64,000 nucleotides of DNA from Verrucomicrobiota bacterium. GTDB lineage: Bacteria > Verrucomicrobiota > Verrucomicrobiia > Opitutales > Seribacteraceae. Location of the stretch: NCBI GenBank assembly GCA_028343845.1, contig JAOLZO010000005.1:39563-103562 (forward strand), given 5' to 3'. Shown here piece by piece: positions 9,964-19,261 of this stretch (position 1 is its first letter; every line of letters begins with the position of its first letter). The translations under genes were made by a program, and so were the position numbers. Under the pieces are notes generated by a model. That model was not told where the DNA came from. It worked only from the letters and a program-made list of their open reading frames with translations, and searched no databases.

Positions 9964-10128
9964 TTCCTTACGATCCTAATCCAAAGAATGCTTGCTTTTT
10001 GGGAAGCTGACTAGGGACGAGTTACAAACCCTTTTTTCGGGCCCCTGACTGACCGCTTCCAAAGGAAACACTTGCCAGTATCAGTTTTTTCCTTTGTGAA
10101 TTAGTACTAGAAACGAAGTTTTTTTCCC

Positions 10129-11337
10129 GTGTATAGTATAAATCGCTTGTTTTTCCTCTCTTTGGGAAGTGTTTGCTTTCTGATCGTGCCTTTCTTTTGG
10201 TTGGCATTGGCATTGGACTTTAGTGCTTTGGAGAACTTTGTCGTGAAGCTGTCCACGACTGAATTCGTCGGTTATCCAATACCGGAATTGCTCGGAGCGC
10301 AAAAGGATGCATCGGTTATAGATCAGGTTTTGAGAATAAAAATTTTCTTTACCGTCCTCGTTGTCGCCTACTCACTTTTTTTCGTGGCATTGTCGCGCGT
10401 GGAGGGGTCGAGAAAAAGAAACAATTACTGCGCTCGCGGGCTAGCGGTTCCCCTGTTCATATTAATACTTGGGTTTTGGTTCAAATTTATCGGGGACGAC
10501 CATATTATTTCCAAAGAGGAGAAAACCGAACTATTTCAGTATACCACTGGTTGCTTCATAATCTCCGTCATGATGTTAACCTATTCCTTTCGTTCAGTTA
10601 AAAAAGTTAAACCGCAAAAAGAGGAAGTAACCGAGACGCCAAAAACTTCCTCTACCGAAAAGAAGGAAACCGAAAGCGGCCAAGATTTGGTAGCCAAAGA
10701 GGACAACGAAAAGGCATCTCCAGAGGAAGAATCTGTCGATGGCGAGTCTGAGGCAAGCGGTTCCGAGAGCGAAGCGCTGCCCCCGCCCGATGCCCTTGGT
10801 CCTGCGGACGATTTGGCATCTCCGGAGTTAGAACCTGCCGGGGCCGAGCCTGATGCAAGTGTTGCCGAGAGCGAAGCGCTGCCACCGCCCGATGCCTTTG
10901 ATCCCGCGGACGATTTGGCATCTCCGGAGGTAGAACCTGCCGTTGCCGAGCCTGATGCAAGAGTTGCCGAGAGCGAAGCGCTGCCACCGCCCGATGCCAT
11001 TGATCCAGCGGAAGATTTGGCATCTCCGGAGTTAGAGCCTGCCGGAGCCGAGCCTGATGCAAGTGTTGCCGAGAGCGAAGCTCTGCCACCGCCCGATGCC
11101 CTTGCTCCTGTGGAAGATTTGGCATCTCCGGAGGTAGACCCTGCCGGAGCCGAGCCTGATGCAAGTGTTGCCGAGAGCGAAGCGCTGCCACCGCCAGATG
11201 CCCTTGACCCTGCGGAAGATTTGGCATCTCCGGAAGTAGAGCCTGCCGGAGCCGAGCCTGATGCAAGTGTTGCCGAGAGCGAATCGCTGCCACCGCCCGA
11301 TGCCCTTGACCCTGTGGACGAACCCCCTTCATCTTGA
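10129..11337 (+). CDS. Membrane protein with C-terminal 34-residue acidic repeats
   Basis: 402 aa from a GTG start. The first half has about four hydrophobic segments (near 5-30, 60-85, 100-120, 135-155) with no recognised family. After a charged Lys/Glu linker the C-terminal half is a tandem array of a 34-residue unit reading roughly ESEALPPPDAL then PA-DLASPE-EPAG and AEPDASVA, five full copies plus a partial one. The repeat is strongly acidic and proline-rich, so it is probably an extended, disordered tail. The stop overlaps the ATG of the next gene (TGATG), so the two are likely co-translated. Function unknown. Confidence 0.75.
   Translation: MYSINRLFFLSLGSVCFLIVPFFWLALALDFSALENFVVKLSTTEFVGYPIPELLGAQKDASVIDQVLRIKIFFTVLVVAYSLFFVALSRVEGSRKRNNYCARGLAVPLFILILGFWFKFIGDDHIISKEEKTELFQYTTGCFIISVMMLTYSFRSVKKVKPQKEEVTETPKTSSTEKKETESGQDLVAKEDNEKASPEEESVDGESEASGSESEALPPPDALGPADDLASPELEPAGAEPDASVAESEALPPPDAFDPADDLASPEVEPAVAEPDARVAESEALPPPDAIDPAEDLASPELEPAGAEPDASVAESEALPPPDALAPVEDLASPEVDPAGAEPDASVAESEALPPPDALDPAEDLASPEVEPAGAEPDASVAESESLPPPDALDPVDEPPSS
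10765..11322 (+). repeat. 102-bp in-frame tandem repeat (six copies, last partial)
   Basis: The segment beginning GAGAGCGAAGC recurs at 10765, 10867, 10969, 11071, 11173 and 11275, an exact 102-bp spacing. It encodes the 34-residue acidic repeat of the membrane protein. Copies differ at scattered positions (for example GATTTGGCATCTCCGGAGT against GAGG), so the array is not a very recent single expansion, but it is similar enough at DNA level to vary in copy number by slippage or recombination. Confidence 0.95.
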
Positions 11338-12749
11338 TGAAAGTTGCAAAGTTTTTATTGGTTTTCATTCTCGGCGTTTTTATCCTTTATGTTTTGGAAG
11401 GAGCTTGTTTTCGATTAGTTGAAAAATATGCCGAGAATAGGCTCACAATCGCTTGGGGGTATTCGGGAGCAGGTACCTTCAATAGCATCCTAAAACATTT
11501 ACCAATCAATCATTTTAAGGAGCGTCCTGAGGACGAAGTGCTCGATGCTGATCAATCTTCTTTGCAGAAAGCGATGGTGGAAGGAGAGTATGCAGCCGCA
11601 GTCATGAGCTTCGCTCGTCCGATGCGAGATCGTTATGAAGAATATGTAAAAAGTAAGCTGGAACCACTTTCGAAATTCGAAATTCGGGATTACGGGGAAG
11701 TTCGCGGCTTGGTTTTGCCAGGCTTGAAAAAGCCGGCTAGTTTGGAGGACGTAAACAACAAGGATGCCAGAAGAGTAGGGGATGACTTGGAATATTCAGA
11801 GGGAATGCTAGTGCGCGTTCTTGCTTCTACAAAACCCGAAGACTATGAGAATGAATTTGCCGAACTGGAATCGACCTTCGGTTTTCTTTTGGAAAACGGA
11901 ATAGCGTGTCTAGTCCTCCCAGTTAGTTCTGGAGAGGAGATTCTCGATAGGATTGCCTACTTGCAAGCGGAGCATAAGTTGCTCAGCCAGAATATTTTTG
12001 CATGGGGTGATCAAAAAGGGGCAGGTTATTTACTCGAAGCTTGTCGGGAAAGTCCCGAAAAATTCAAGGGTGTTTACGTGGGCGATCCGATTGGAACGCC
12101 GCGTTCGCCAAATGTGACAGGCTTACCTTGGCTGACCGTGCGAATTTCCCCCCCGAAGGAAGGTTCTGTCTTGAATAAAGAGGAAGAAGAGACCATCAAG
12201 AATGTTTTGAGTTGGGTGCGGGCGGGCCGTATGATTAATTCCGTTTATCCTTCCCGCTTGGGAGGATTGCTCCATTTGGAGGATTCCCCAAAGAGCGGCC
12301 AAATGCCCTCTTTCTTCGTTGCCTGCCTTCTCCAGTGTTCGAGGTATATCGAGAGGGTGGGTGGTAAATGGCCCACTCCCCAACCCCTTCCTGCGGAGGA
12401 TTCTTTGGAGGGAATTACGGTTGCACCCGATTCCCCAAGCATGAAAGAAGAAAAACCCTTTGATTTGGAAAGAATTGAAAAGACCATCCAGAAACTCTCT
12501 AAAGAGGAAGAAGAGACCGTTAAGCTTGTGGATGCAACTTTTGACTGTGAAATCGTGAAGGGTTATCGCCAGTTGCACAGCAACAACCCAAACCTTAAGC
12601 AAGTAAGCAACAGGGATCTGGTCTTGATGCTAGGTGCGGAGTTTGAAAAAATGGGCGTGGAAGTTATAGATCAGATTAAAGTAAAGGATCCCCTTTTTTA
12701 CAGGTTTTATCTTTCCCTCAGGGCATTGGAGGATTCTCCTTTGCACTAG
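11337..12749 (+). CDS. Membrane-anchored protein of unknown function
   Basis: 470 aa. ATG 11337 is used in place of the TTG one codon earlier. An N-terminal hydrophobic anchor (KFLLVFILGVFILYVL, about 5-20) is followed by a soluble domain. The middle has an alpha/beta-like pattern, including FAWGDQKGAG, which sits where an alpha/beta hydrolase would have its nucleophile elbow but has no GxSxG; KFKGVYVGDP follows as in that fold. I therefore suspect a degenerate hydrolase-like domain, at low confidence. The C-terminal third is helical and charged. Coupled to the repeat-bearing membrane protein by a one-base overlap, so the two probably act together. Confidence 0.6.
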   Translation: MKVAKFLLVFILGVFILYVLEGACFRLVEKYAENRLTIAWGYSGAGTFNSILKHLPINHFKERPEDEVLDADQSSLQKAMVEGEYAAAVMSFARPMRDRYEEYVKSKLEPLSKFEIRDYGEVRGLVLPGLKKPASLEDVNNKDARRVGDDLEYSEGMLVRVLASTKPEDYENEFAELESTFGFLLENGIACLVLPVSSGEEILDRIAYLQAEHKLLSQNIFAWGDQKGAGYLLEACRESPEKFKGVYVGDPIGTPRSPNVTGLPWLTVRISPPKEGSVLNKEEEETIKNVLSWVRAGRMINSVYPSRLGGLLHLEDSPKSGQMPSFFVACLLQCSRYIERVGGKWPTPQPLPAEDSLEGITVAPDSPSMKEEKPFDLERIEKTIQKLSKEEEETVKLVDATFDCEIVKGYRQLHSNNPNLKQVSNRDLVLMLGAEFEKMGVEVIDQIKVKDPLFYRFYLSLRALEDSPLH

Positions 12750-12774
12750 GTTTGCCTGAAAGTAACACTTTTGC

Positions 12775-12810
12775 CAAACTAGTTTGCGTTGAGGTTGCAG
12801 GGAGCAACCT
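12775..12810. other. Two adjacent inverted repeats between convergent genes
   Basis: In the 90-bp gap between convergent genes lie a 12-bp palindrome CAAACTAGTTTG (12775-12786) and a 7-bp stem AGGTTGC/GCAACCT with a 5-base loop (12792-12810). Neither is followed by a T-run, so they are not canonical intrinsic terminators; a weak bidirectional termination or mRNA 3'-end role is possible. Confidence 0.35.
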
Positions 12811-12839
12811 AACTGCCAGGAACCGGTTTTATCAGGGCG

Positions 12840-14249
12840 CTAAACTCCCTTGACCTTGGCCTCGAAGGAAATTTTGATTTCCTTGTCCGTTTTCCTGTGC
12901 GGAGAATTGGGTACGAGGATGAAGTTGTCAGTGATAACGGGGTCATGCTCCAGGCCTGATACAATCCGAATGTCTTCCAAGCGTTGGCCAAAGAATGCAA
13001 CAAATGGCCTATGGCCCCGCTGGACACCATTCTTGTTAACGGGCATAAAGCTGCCGAGGCCGGCGGTGGGTTTTATTACGAAACTGTATTCATTGCCTTT
13101 TGCCGATAGCGTTTGATTCCAGTTTCTTTTGCCGTTTGCCATTTTCGCCTCCCAAGCCGGGTCTCCGTAAAAAGCAACGATGTCGCGATCAAAGAGCAGT
13201 CCTCTCAGGTCTTGCTTTCCAAGCCCAAGTTGTCGGGCAAGCGGAGATTGCCGGATCGTTGGCTTTGCTCCTGCTGCGTTCGCTCCGTTTGATCCCGGAA
13301 AGCAACTTTCAAGGCGATGAATGAGGGCATGATGATTTGCGAAGAATGCCTCGGTGAACGAATAGCGACCAGGTTGTTCAATGAAGTAATCAAGGCACCC
13401 CCATCCCATATAGCCATACCAGGTAACCTCTACGTATCCCATCATTTGGCGAACACCAGCACTTTTCAAGAATGCCGCTGCCATGGACTTCGGGCCCTGC
13501 AGGTGACCCATCAGGCAGTTTCCTATGGGCATATAGATCTTTGGGTTGGGGGAGCTTACGGAATGATGCTTGCCGGATAGGTCCAAGCCATAAAGGGTTC
13601 CTTCATTCTTGCTTCGAAAAATACCGTTTTTATATCGATAGCCAAGTTGAAGATCGTTTTCGGTGGCATGGCCCGAGGTCACGAAAAGATCGGGCTTTCC
13701 GTCATTTAATTCTTTGACGAAAAGCGAAGTCGTGTCTTGAGGCAATTGAATGGACTTAGCTTTCTCCAGAGCTTTTTTTTCGACGCCATGCCCTTTGCGA
13801 AGTTCGCAAAACCACTTTCCACGCTCACAACGATCCAATGCGATCTCGGTGCATGCAAGAGAGTTTCGAATGACCAAGGGTTTTTCCGTCTTTGCAATGG
13901 CAAGGGCGTTGTCTGCATCATGGCCCGAAAGGATTCCCCAGAACAGGTCAGTATACGGGTCCTCGTCCAATTTTCTGGTGAGAACGTGAATAGCCCTGAC
14001 GAAATCCTTGGTCGTTTCATTGGGGGTGGCGACGAAACAGGCATGGCGAGGAAATGATTTCTTGAGAGAAGGGAGGGCTTCCTTGACCGAATGCTTGTAC
14101 TGAATGATTTTGGCAGAGTGTTTCTCTTGAAGAGCGGCAACCACTTTTGCCCAATTTTTCTCCTTGGCGGTTTTATGGGAGACTACGATGGCATAGTCTG
14201 CGCCAAAGACCAGATGTGCGGACAGCAAGAGAAAAAGAAGACTTTTCAT
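12840..14249 (-). CDS. Secreted putative clan CD cysteine peptidase (C25/gingipain-like fold)
   Basis: 469 aa from ATG 14249, which begins with a clean signal peptide (MKSLLFLLLSAHLVFGA); the GTG at 14270 is poorer. Two blocks match the clan CD pattern of hydrophobic strand plus catalytic residue: PDLFVTSGHA with His about 194 and PKIYMPIGNC with Cys about 245. About 50 residues separate them, in the range seen in caspase- and gingipain-fold enzymes. The segment after the Cys (AAAFLKSAGVRQMMGY, then a Trp-rich stretch) resembles the C25 region following the nucleophile. Annotation pipelines would call it hypothetical. It lies 34 bp downstream of a secreted Gfo/Idh/MocA gene and is probably cotranscribed. 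Peptidase activity is inference from the His/Cys dyad. Confidence 0.6.
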   Translation of the reverse strand: MKSLLFLLLSAHLVFGADYAIVVSHKTAKEKNWAKVVAALQEKHSAKIIQYKHSVKEALPSLKKSFPRHACFVATPNETTKDFVRAIHVLTRKLDEDPYTDLFWGILSGHDADNALAIAKTEKPLVIRNSLACTEIALDRCERGKWFCELRKGHGVEKKALEKAKSIQLPQDTTSLFVKELNDGKPDLFVTSGHATENDLQLGYRYKNGIFRSKNEGTLYGLDLSGKHHSVSSPNPKIYMPIGNCLMGHLQGPKSMAAAFLKSAGVRQMMGYVEVTWYGYMGWGCLDYFIEQPGRYSFTEAFFANHHALIHRLESCFPGSNGANAAGAKPTIRQSPLARQLGLGKQDLRGLLFDRDIVAFYGDPAWEAKMANGKRNWNQTLSAKGNEYSFVIKPTAGLGSFMPVNKNGVQRGHRPFVAFFGQRLEDIRIVSGLEHDPVITDNFILVPNSPHRKTDKEIKISFEAKVKGV

Positions 14250-14283
14250 GAGAGCCTTCGGCGGAATCACAAACGAAATTTGT

Positions 14284-15564
14284 TCAAATAAATTTCGTTA
14301 CCCCGGGAACCGGAGGTTTTGGTGTCTCGAGGTCTTGTTTCCAATCGAGATGAGGCGGAGTCAGGTCTTCCTTTGAATTCAGGGCGTCCTCGTAGGTGAT
14401 CTTTTGTCCGGTATAGGCAACCATCCTACCGAGAATCGCTACCATAGTACTGTGGGCGGCGCGCTCTCCATCATTAAAGGTTTTCCCTCCCTCGCGAATT
14501 GCTTTGAACAAGGTGTCGTGCTCGGTTTGGTACATGTCGTTATTCTCTCCTCGGAAGCGCCAAGCTTCGTCACCAGACAAAATGGCATGCCTGTTTTTTG
14601 CCGAGCAAAACCCCTTCTGCCCATAGAGTTCAACTTCGTAACTGCCGGCAGTTCCGTTTTGCTGCCTGGAAAAGTGGTAACCTCGTGCTCCGTTTTCCCA
14701 TTGGTAGGCTATCGCAAAATGATCATAGATGTTTCCATACTTATCCATGTCGTCATATACCTGACGGCCGCCGGATCCCTCGGCATGGGTGGGACGTTCC
14801 TCGCCCATTGCCCATTGCATCATGTCTATGCAGTGAACGGCTTGCTCGACTATGGAGTCACCGGAAAGCCATAGGTGGGCATTCCAATTGCGTGATTGGG
14901 CTTCCAAATCAGCCCATCCGTCCTCCCGCTTTTTCTTCCATACCTCACCACCATTGTAAGTGCTGTACATGGCATTTACTTCTCCAATTCCTCCATCAAG
15001 GATTCTGCTGAAAATTTCCTGTTTGGGTTTGTGGTGTCTCCAGCAAAAACCGGACATGAAGTTAAGATTTTTCTCCTTCGCCTTCTTTGCCAACTCAATG
15101 ACCTTTCTTACTCCGGGAGCATCGACTGCAACAGGCTTTTCAAAGAAACAATGGACCCCTTTTTCAATTGCGTAGGCCAAATGCTGAGGGCGGAAGAAAG
15201 GGGGGGTTGTCAGAATCACGACGTCTACCCCCGAGTCAATCACCTTCTTATAGGCGTCAAAACCGGTAAAGGTGGTTTCGGGGGTAACTTGAAACTTGTC
15301 TCTTCCGCGGGCCTTGAGAATGCGACTGCGCAGCTTGATCCGATCTTCAAACAGATCCCCGATGGCAGTCAGCGCAACGTTATCGTCCGCACCCATCGCC
15401 TGAGCGGCGGCTCCGCTTCCCCGGCCACCGATTCCAACCAAGCCAACTTTAATGACCTTGTCGTTTTTGGCTGCCCGGGCTACGTGAGGGGCGGCCAAAA
15501 GAGCTCCTGCTGTAAGAGAGGAACCGGCTTTAACGAAATCGCGACGTGAGGTAAATGGATTCAT
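14284..15564 (-). CDS. Secreted Gfo/Idh/MocA-family oxidoreductase (Tat signal)
   Basis: 426 aa. The N-terminus SRRDFVKAG plus hydrophobic ALLAAPHVARA is a twin-arginine signal, implying export of a folded, cofactor-loaded enzyme. The Rossmann motif VGLVGIGGRGSG follows, and CFFEKPVAVDAPG carries the family EKP signature that positions nicotinamide and substrate. The C-terminal half (WNAHLWLSGDS, EQAVHCIDMMQWAMG, with the family HxxD-like pair) is the beta-sheet substrate domain. Such exported members are abundant in Planctomycetes and Verrucomicrobia and probably oxidise sugars or polyols. It shares a 236-bp divergent promoter region with the ThuA dehydrogenase gene. Confidence 0.92.
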   Translation of the reverse strand: MNPFTSRRDFVKAGSSLTAGALLAAPHVARAAKNDKVIKVGLVGIGGRGSGAAAQAMGADDNVALTAIGDLFEDRIKLRSRILKARGRDKFQVTPETTFTGFDAYKKVIDSGVDVVILTTPPFFRPQHLAYAIEKGVHCFFEKPVAVDAPGVRKVIELAKKAKEKNLNFMSGFCWRHHKPKQEIFSRILDGGIGEVNAMYSTYNGGEVWKKKREDGWADLEAQSRNWNAHLWLSGDSIVEQAVHCIDMMQWAMGEERPTHAEGSGGRQVYDDMDKYGNIYDHFAIAYQWENGARGYHFSRQQNGTAGSYEVELYGQKGFCSAKNRHAILSGDEAWRFRGENNDMYQTEHDTLFKAIREGGKTFNDGERAAHSTMVAILGRMVAYTGQKITYEDALNSKEDLTPPHLDWKQDLETPKPPVPGVTKFI

Positions 15565-15800
15565 GTGTTTTACTTTGAAGGGATTTTATCCGTATGTGAA
15601 GAGATTAATTCGCCAAAAGAGAAATTTGTTTCTTTGCATGCCATGGTCAAATTTGTCATTTCTATTTGTCTTCACCCCTGAAATTAGGAGTAAGAACGTT
15701 TAATCTGCTAAAAAAAAACGCCGTAGCGTACCTTTTTATGATTGATGCATAGCCCGCTTCCATGAATCTAGATATTTTCCTTAATCCAACAAAAGTTCTC

Positions 15801-18800
15801 ATGATAATCAGACCCTCTTCCTTTCTTCTTTCGTTTTGTCTCGCTTTCCTGTTCACGGCTCTTGGCGCGGCGGACAAAAAAGTGGTTTTCGTGGCTGGTG
15901 CCAAAAGCCATGGGTACTTCTCCCACGAACACATTGCCGGTTGCAAGCTACTCGCCAAGTACTTGGACGAAGCGAAAATAGGCCTTAAGTCAGTTGTGGT
16001 GACCGACAACGGTTATCCTAAGGATCCTTCCGTTTTCGATGATGCGGTTGCGGTCGTGGTTTATTGCGACGGCGGGGGCAGGCACTTGCTGAATGCTCAC
16101 CTTAAGGAATTTGACAAAATCATGAAGCGTGGAGTGGGGTTGGCTTGCCTGCATTACGGGGTGGAGGTTCCCAAGGGCGCCCCCGGTGATCATTTCCTCA
16201 AATGGATAGGCGGGTACTTCGAAACCAATTGGTCAGTGAATCCTCATTGGACGGCGGAATTCAAGGTTTTCCCAAATCACCCTGTCAGCTCAGGGGTCAA
16301 GCCTTTTGCAATAAATGACGAGTGGTATTACCATATGCGCTTTAGGGAAAACATGAATGGGGTGACCCCAATCCTTTCCGCCATGCCCGGCCCGGAAACT
16401 CTCAAGCGAAGAGATGGGGCTCATAGCAACAACCCTCATGTGAGAAAATCCGTTTTGGAGAGGAAGGAAGCCCAGCACGTTGCTTGGGCCTTTCAGCGGG
16501 GCAAGGACTACAAGGACGGACGCGGGTTTGGTTTCACGGGCGGACATAACCACGTCAATTGGGGCTCCGACAATTTTCGTCGACTAGCCTTAAACGCCAT
16601 TGCTTGGATTGCCAAGGTGGACATACCCAAAGGGGGGTTGCAAACGGGTGAAGTTTCGGTAGGTGATCTGCAGGCTAATCAGGATTATTCCCCCCGAGGC
16701 TGGGCACCAGAGCAAATTGAGGCAAAACTGAAGGAATTCAATGGCAAAGCACCGAAAAAAGGAGCAACTCTTAGTCCTAAGAAAGATACTGCCAAGCCTC
16801 TTTTCGCAAGCAAGGTGGTAACCGCGCAAACCCCCGGGCAGGGGCACGACGTGTCCGCTGAAATCAAGGGCATAAAGGAATTGCACCTCTACGTAAGTGA
16901 TACAGGAAATGGCTATGCCTGCGATTGGGCAGGTTGGGTGAACCCCAGACTGGTCGATGCCTCCGGTAAGGAAACCAAGCTTACTTCCATGAAATGGAAA
17001 CATGCATCTTCCGGGTGGGGACAGGTCAACCTTAACAAAAATGCACAAGGAGGTTCGATGAAGGTAGCGGGTAAAGAGGTGCAAGGCATAGGGTGCCATG
17101 CGAACTCACTGATCAGTTACCAATTGCCGGCCAACCATAAATTTACGCGCTTTTTAGCCAAAGGCGCGTTGGATGATGGTGGAGCCCGTCAGGGTGCCTG
17201 TGGGAACCAGTCCAGCATACAATTCTACGTCTATGCTGAAAAACCCAAGACCCTCGGGGGTGTAAGGGTATCATCCGGACCCAAAGGTTCAGGCAAACGC
17301 ATTGGAGATCAAGGCGATCCTTCCCATGCGGTTGACAACCTCGACGTTCACGATGAGGTCAAGGCCACTCTTTTCGCCAGTGAACCGATGATTTTGAGCC
17401 CTTCCGCGATTGACGTTGACCACCGCGGTCGGGTTTGGGTTTGCGAAGTTACCAATTACCGCAGACACAAGAACAAACGCGAAGAAGGAGACCGCATCCT
17501 AATACTGGAGGATACCAATGGAGACAACAAGGCAGACAAGGTAAAGACCTTTTATCAAGGGCGGGACGTCGATTCGGCTCATGGCGTCAGTGTGTTCGGA
17601 AACAAGGTGATTGTCGCGGTGGCTGACCGGATCATGGTCTTCACTGACAAGAACGGTGATGACAAACCAGATTCCAAGGAGAATTTGTTCACTGGAATTT
17701 CGGGCACTCAGCACGATCACGGCATCCATGCCGTACACTTCGGTCCCGATGGCAAGTTCTACTTCAACTTTGGCAACAGTGGTCGTCAAATAAAGGATAA
17801 GGATGGCAAGCCCATCATTGATCTGGCGGGTAACGAAGTGAATGACAAACGCAAACCATACCAACAAGGCATGGTATTTCGTTGCAACGAGGATGGTTCC
17901 GACTTCGAGACTCTCGGCTGGAATTTCCGCAACAATTGGGAAGCGGCCGTGGACAGTTTCGGTAGCGTCTGGCAATCCGATAATGACGACGATGGGAACA
18001 GAGGCGTACGAATCAATTACGTCATGGAATTTGGAAACTACGGCTACCGGGGTGAATTTTCGGGCAAGGGATGGAGAGATAAGCGCACCAACATTGAAAC
18101 GGAAATACCTCTTCGCCATTGGCATCTCAATGATCCTGGCGTGATGCCAAACTTGCTTCAAACCGGAGCCGGTTCACCCACCGGCATAATGGTCTACGAA
18201 GGCACTCTCCTGCCAAAGGTTTTTCAAGGGCAGGTCATCCATTGCGATGCCGGTCCCAGTGTCGTCCGGGCGTATCCCGTAACGAGGAGCGGGGCGGGCT
18301 ATGATGCCGAGGTTGTGGACATTCTTAACGGAGCGAGTCGTGACAAATGGTTTCGACCCTCCGACGTGGTCGCGGCTCCTGATGGCTCGCTCATGGTGTC
18401 GGACTGGTATGATCCCGGTGTGGGCGGACATAATATGCGTGATCTCGATAGAGGACGTCTTTTCCTCGTTGCTCCCGAGGGTCATCAATACAAATCGCCC
18501 AAGGTCGACGTTTCCAGTATCGATGGAGCTATTGCCGCCCTGAAGAGCCCTAATCAAGCAACGCGATACCTTGCTTGGCATGCTCTTCGCAAGCAGGGCA
18601 AGAAGGCAGAAGCTGCCTTGCAAAAATTGTGGTCCGATTCCAACCCTCGACTTCGAGCTCGAGCGCTTTGGCTTTTAGGCAAGATCAAGGGCAGGGGACA
18701 GCGTTACGTAGAACTCGCCATCAAGGACAAGGATCCGGATATTCGCATAGTCGGTCTTCGACTCGCCCGACAATTGGCGGACGTCAAGGAGATCGAGGTT

Positions 18801-19202
18801 GTCCAAAAACTGGTCTCGGACGATTCATCCGCAGTTCGGCGAGAATGCGCCATTGCCTTGCGTCATCAGAAAACGGATCAATCGTCCAAACTCTGGGCTG
18901 AACTGGCACTTCGTCATGATGGAAAATGCCGATGGTATTTGGAGGCGCTAGGACTTGCCTCTGATCTTAATGCTGACGCCTGTTTTGATGCTTGGCTGAG
19001 CAAAGTTGGGGACAAATGGAATTCCCCTGCGGGTCGTGACGTCATTTGGCGGATGAGGGCAAAGTCCGCGCCAGGCTATCTGGTCAGAATTCTTAAAGAC
19101 GATAAGATACCAGCCGAAACTCATCCCCGTTACGTGAGGGCGCTTGATTTTCACTCCGGACCCGAAAAAGACAAGGCGCTCGAATCCCTACTGGACATTT
19201 GA
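15801..19202 (+). CDS. ThuA-NPCBM-propeller-HEAT protein (PVC membrane-bound dehydrogenase type) lacking its haem domain
   Basis: 1133 aa from ATG 15801 with a signal peptide (SFLLSFCLAFLFTALGA); the ATG at 15762 adds 13 residues. Domains in order: ThuA-like (about 20-275, with VVFVAGAKSHGY, HYGVEVP and FGFTGGHNHVNWG), NPCBM-like carbohydrate-binding (about 350-480), a beta-propeller of the membrane-bound dehydrogenase/glucose-sorbosone type (about 510-890, with Ca-type DTNGDNKADK and DKNGDDKPDS loops), then HEAT repeats. In PVC bacteria this architecture normally ends in a cytochrome c domain; here the ORF stops inside the HEAT region and the haem domain is in the next gene. Likely role: extracytoplasmic oxidation of sugars. 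Confidence 0.9.
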   Translation: MIIRPSSFLLSFCLAFLFTALGAADKKVVFVAGAKSHGYFSHEHIAGCKLLAKYLDEAKIGLKSVVVTDNGYPKDPSVFDDAVAVVVYCDGGGRHLLNAHLKEFDKIMKRGVGLACLHYGVEVPKGAPGDHFLKWIGGYFETNWSVNPHWTAEFKVFPNHPVSSGVKPFAINDEWYYHMRFRENMNGVTPILSAMPGPETLKRRDGAHSNNPHVRKSVLERKEAQHVAWAFQRGKDYKDGRGFGFTGGHNHVNWGSDNFRRLALNAIAWIAKVDIPKGGLQTGEVSVGDLQANQDYSPRGWAPEQIEAKLKEFNGKAPKKGATLSPKKDTAKPLFASKVVTAQTPGQGHDVSAEIKGIKELHLYVSDTGNGYACDWAGWVNPRLVDASGKETKLTSMKWKHASSGWGQVNLNKNAQGGSMKVAGKEVQGIGCHANSLISYQLPANHKFTRFLAKGALDDGGARQGACGNQSSIQFYVYAEKPKTLGGVRVSSGPKGSGKRIGDQGDPSHAVDNLDVHDEVKATLFASEPMILSPSAIDVDHRGRVWVCEVTNYRRHKNKREEGDRILILEDTNGDNKADKVKTFYQGRDVDSAHGVSVFGNKVIVAVADRIMVFTDKNGDDKPDSKENLFTGISGTQHDHGIHAVHFGPDGKFYFNFGNSGRQIKDKDGKPIIDLAGNEVNDKRKPYQQGMVFRCNEDGSDFETLGWNFRNNWEAAVDSFGSVWQSDNDDDGNRGVRINYVMEFGNYGYRGEFSGKGWRDKRTNIETEIPLRHWHLNDPGVMPNLLQTGAGSPTGIMVYEGTLLPKVFQGQVIHCDAGPSVVRAYPVTRSGAGYDAEVVDILNGASRDKWFRPSDVVAAPDGSLMVSDWYDPGVGGHNMRDLDRGRLFLVAPEGHQYKSPKVDVSSIDGAIAALKSPNQATRYLAWHALRKQGKKAEAALQKLWSDSNPRLRARALWLLGKIKGRGQRYVELAIKDKDPDIRIVGLRLARQLADVKEIEVVQKLVSDDSSAVRRECAIALRHQKTDQSSKLWAELALRHDGKCRWYLEALGLASDLNADACFDAWLSKVGDKWNSPAGRDVIWRMRAKSAPGYLVRILKDDKIPAETHPRYVRALDFHSGPEKDKALESLLDI

Positions 19203-19261
19203 AAACCTGAGGGCTCTCAGCCTGATTTTGCCGAAGGCGTAAAGAGAACCCTTTTCGATCA

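Noticed and set aside
10765..11322. Regular 102-bp repeats as a CRISPR array
   Set aside because: Units are contiguous with no spacers, in frame with a coding sequence, and no cas genes are near.
10581..11368. Long minus-strand frames rich in Ser/Gly/Ala or Arg/Gln/His
   Set aside because: They are antisense shadows of the acidic repeat; the plus-strand frame has the membrane segments and is coupled to the next gene.
12775..12810. Rho-independent terminator between convergent genes
   Set aside because: Hairpins are present but no T-run follows on either strand, so listed only as inverted repeats.
17499..18161. Minus-strand frame of 220 codons
   Set aside because: Shadow of the propeller region of the ThuA dehydrogenase.
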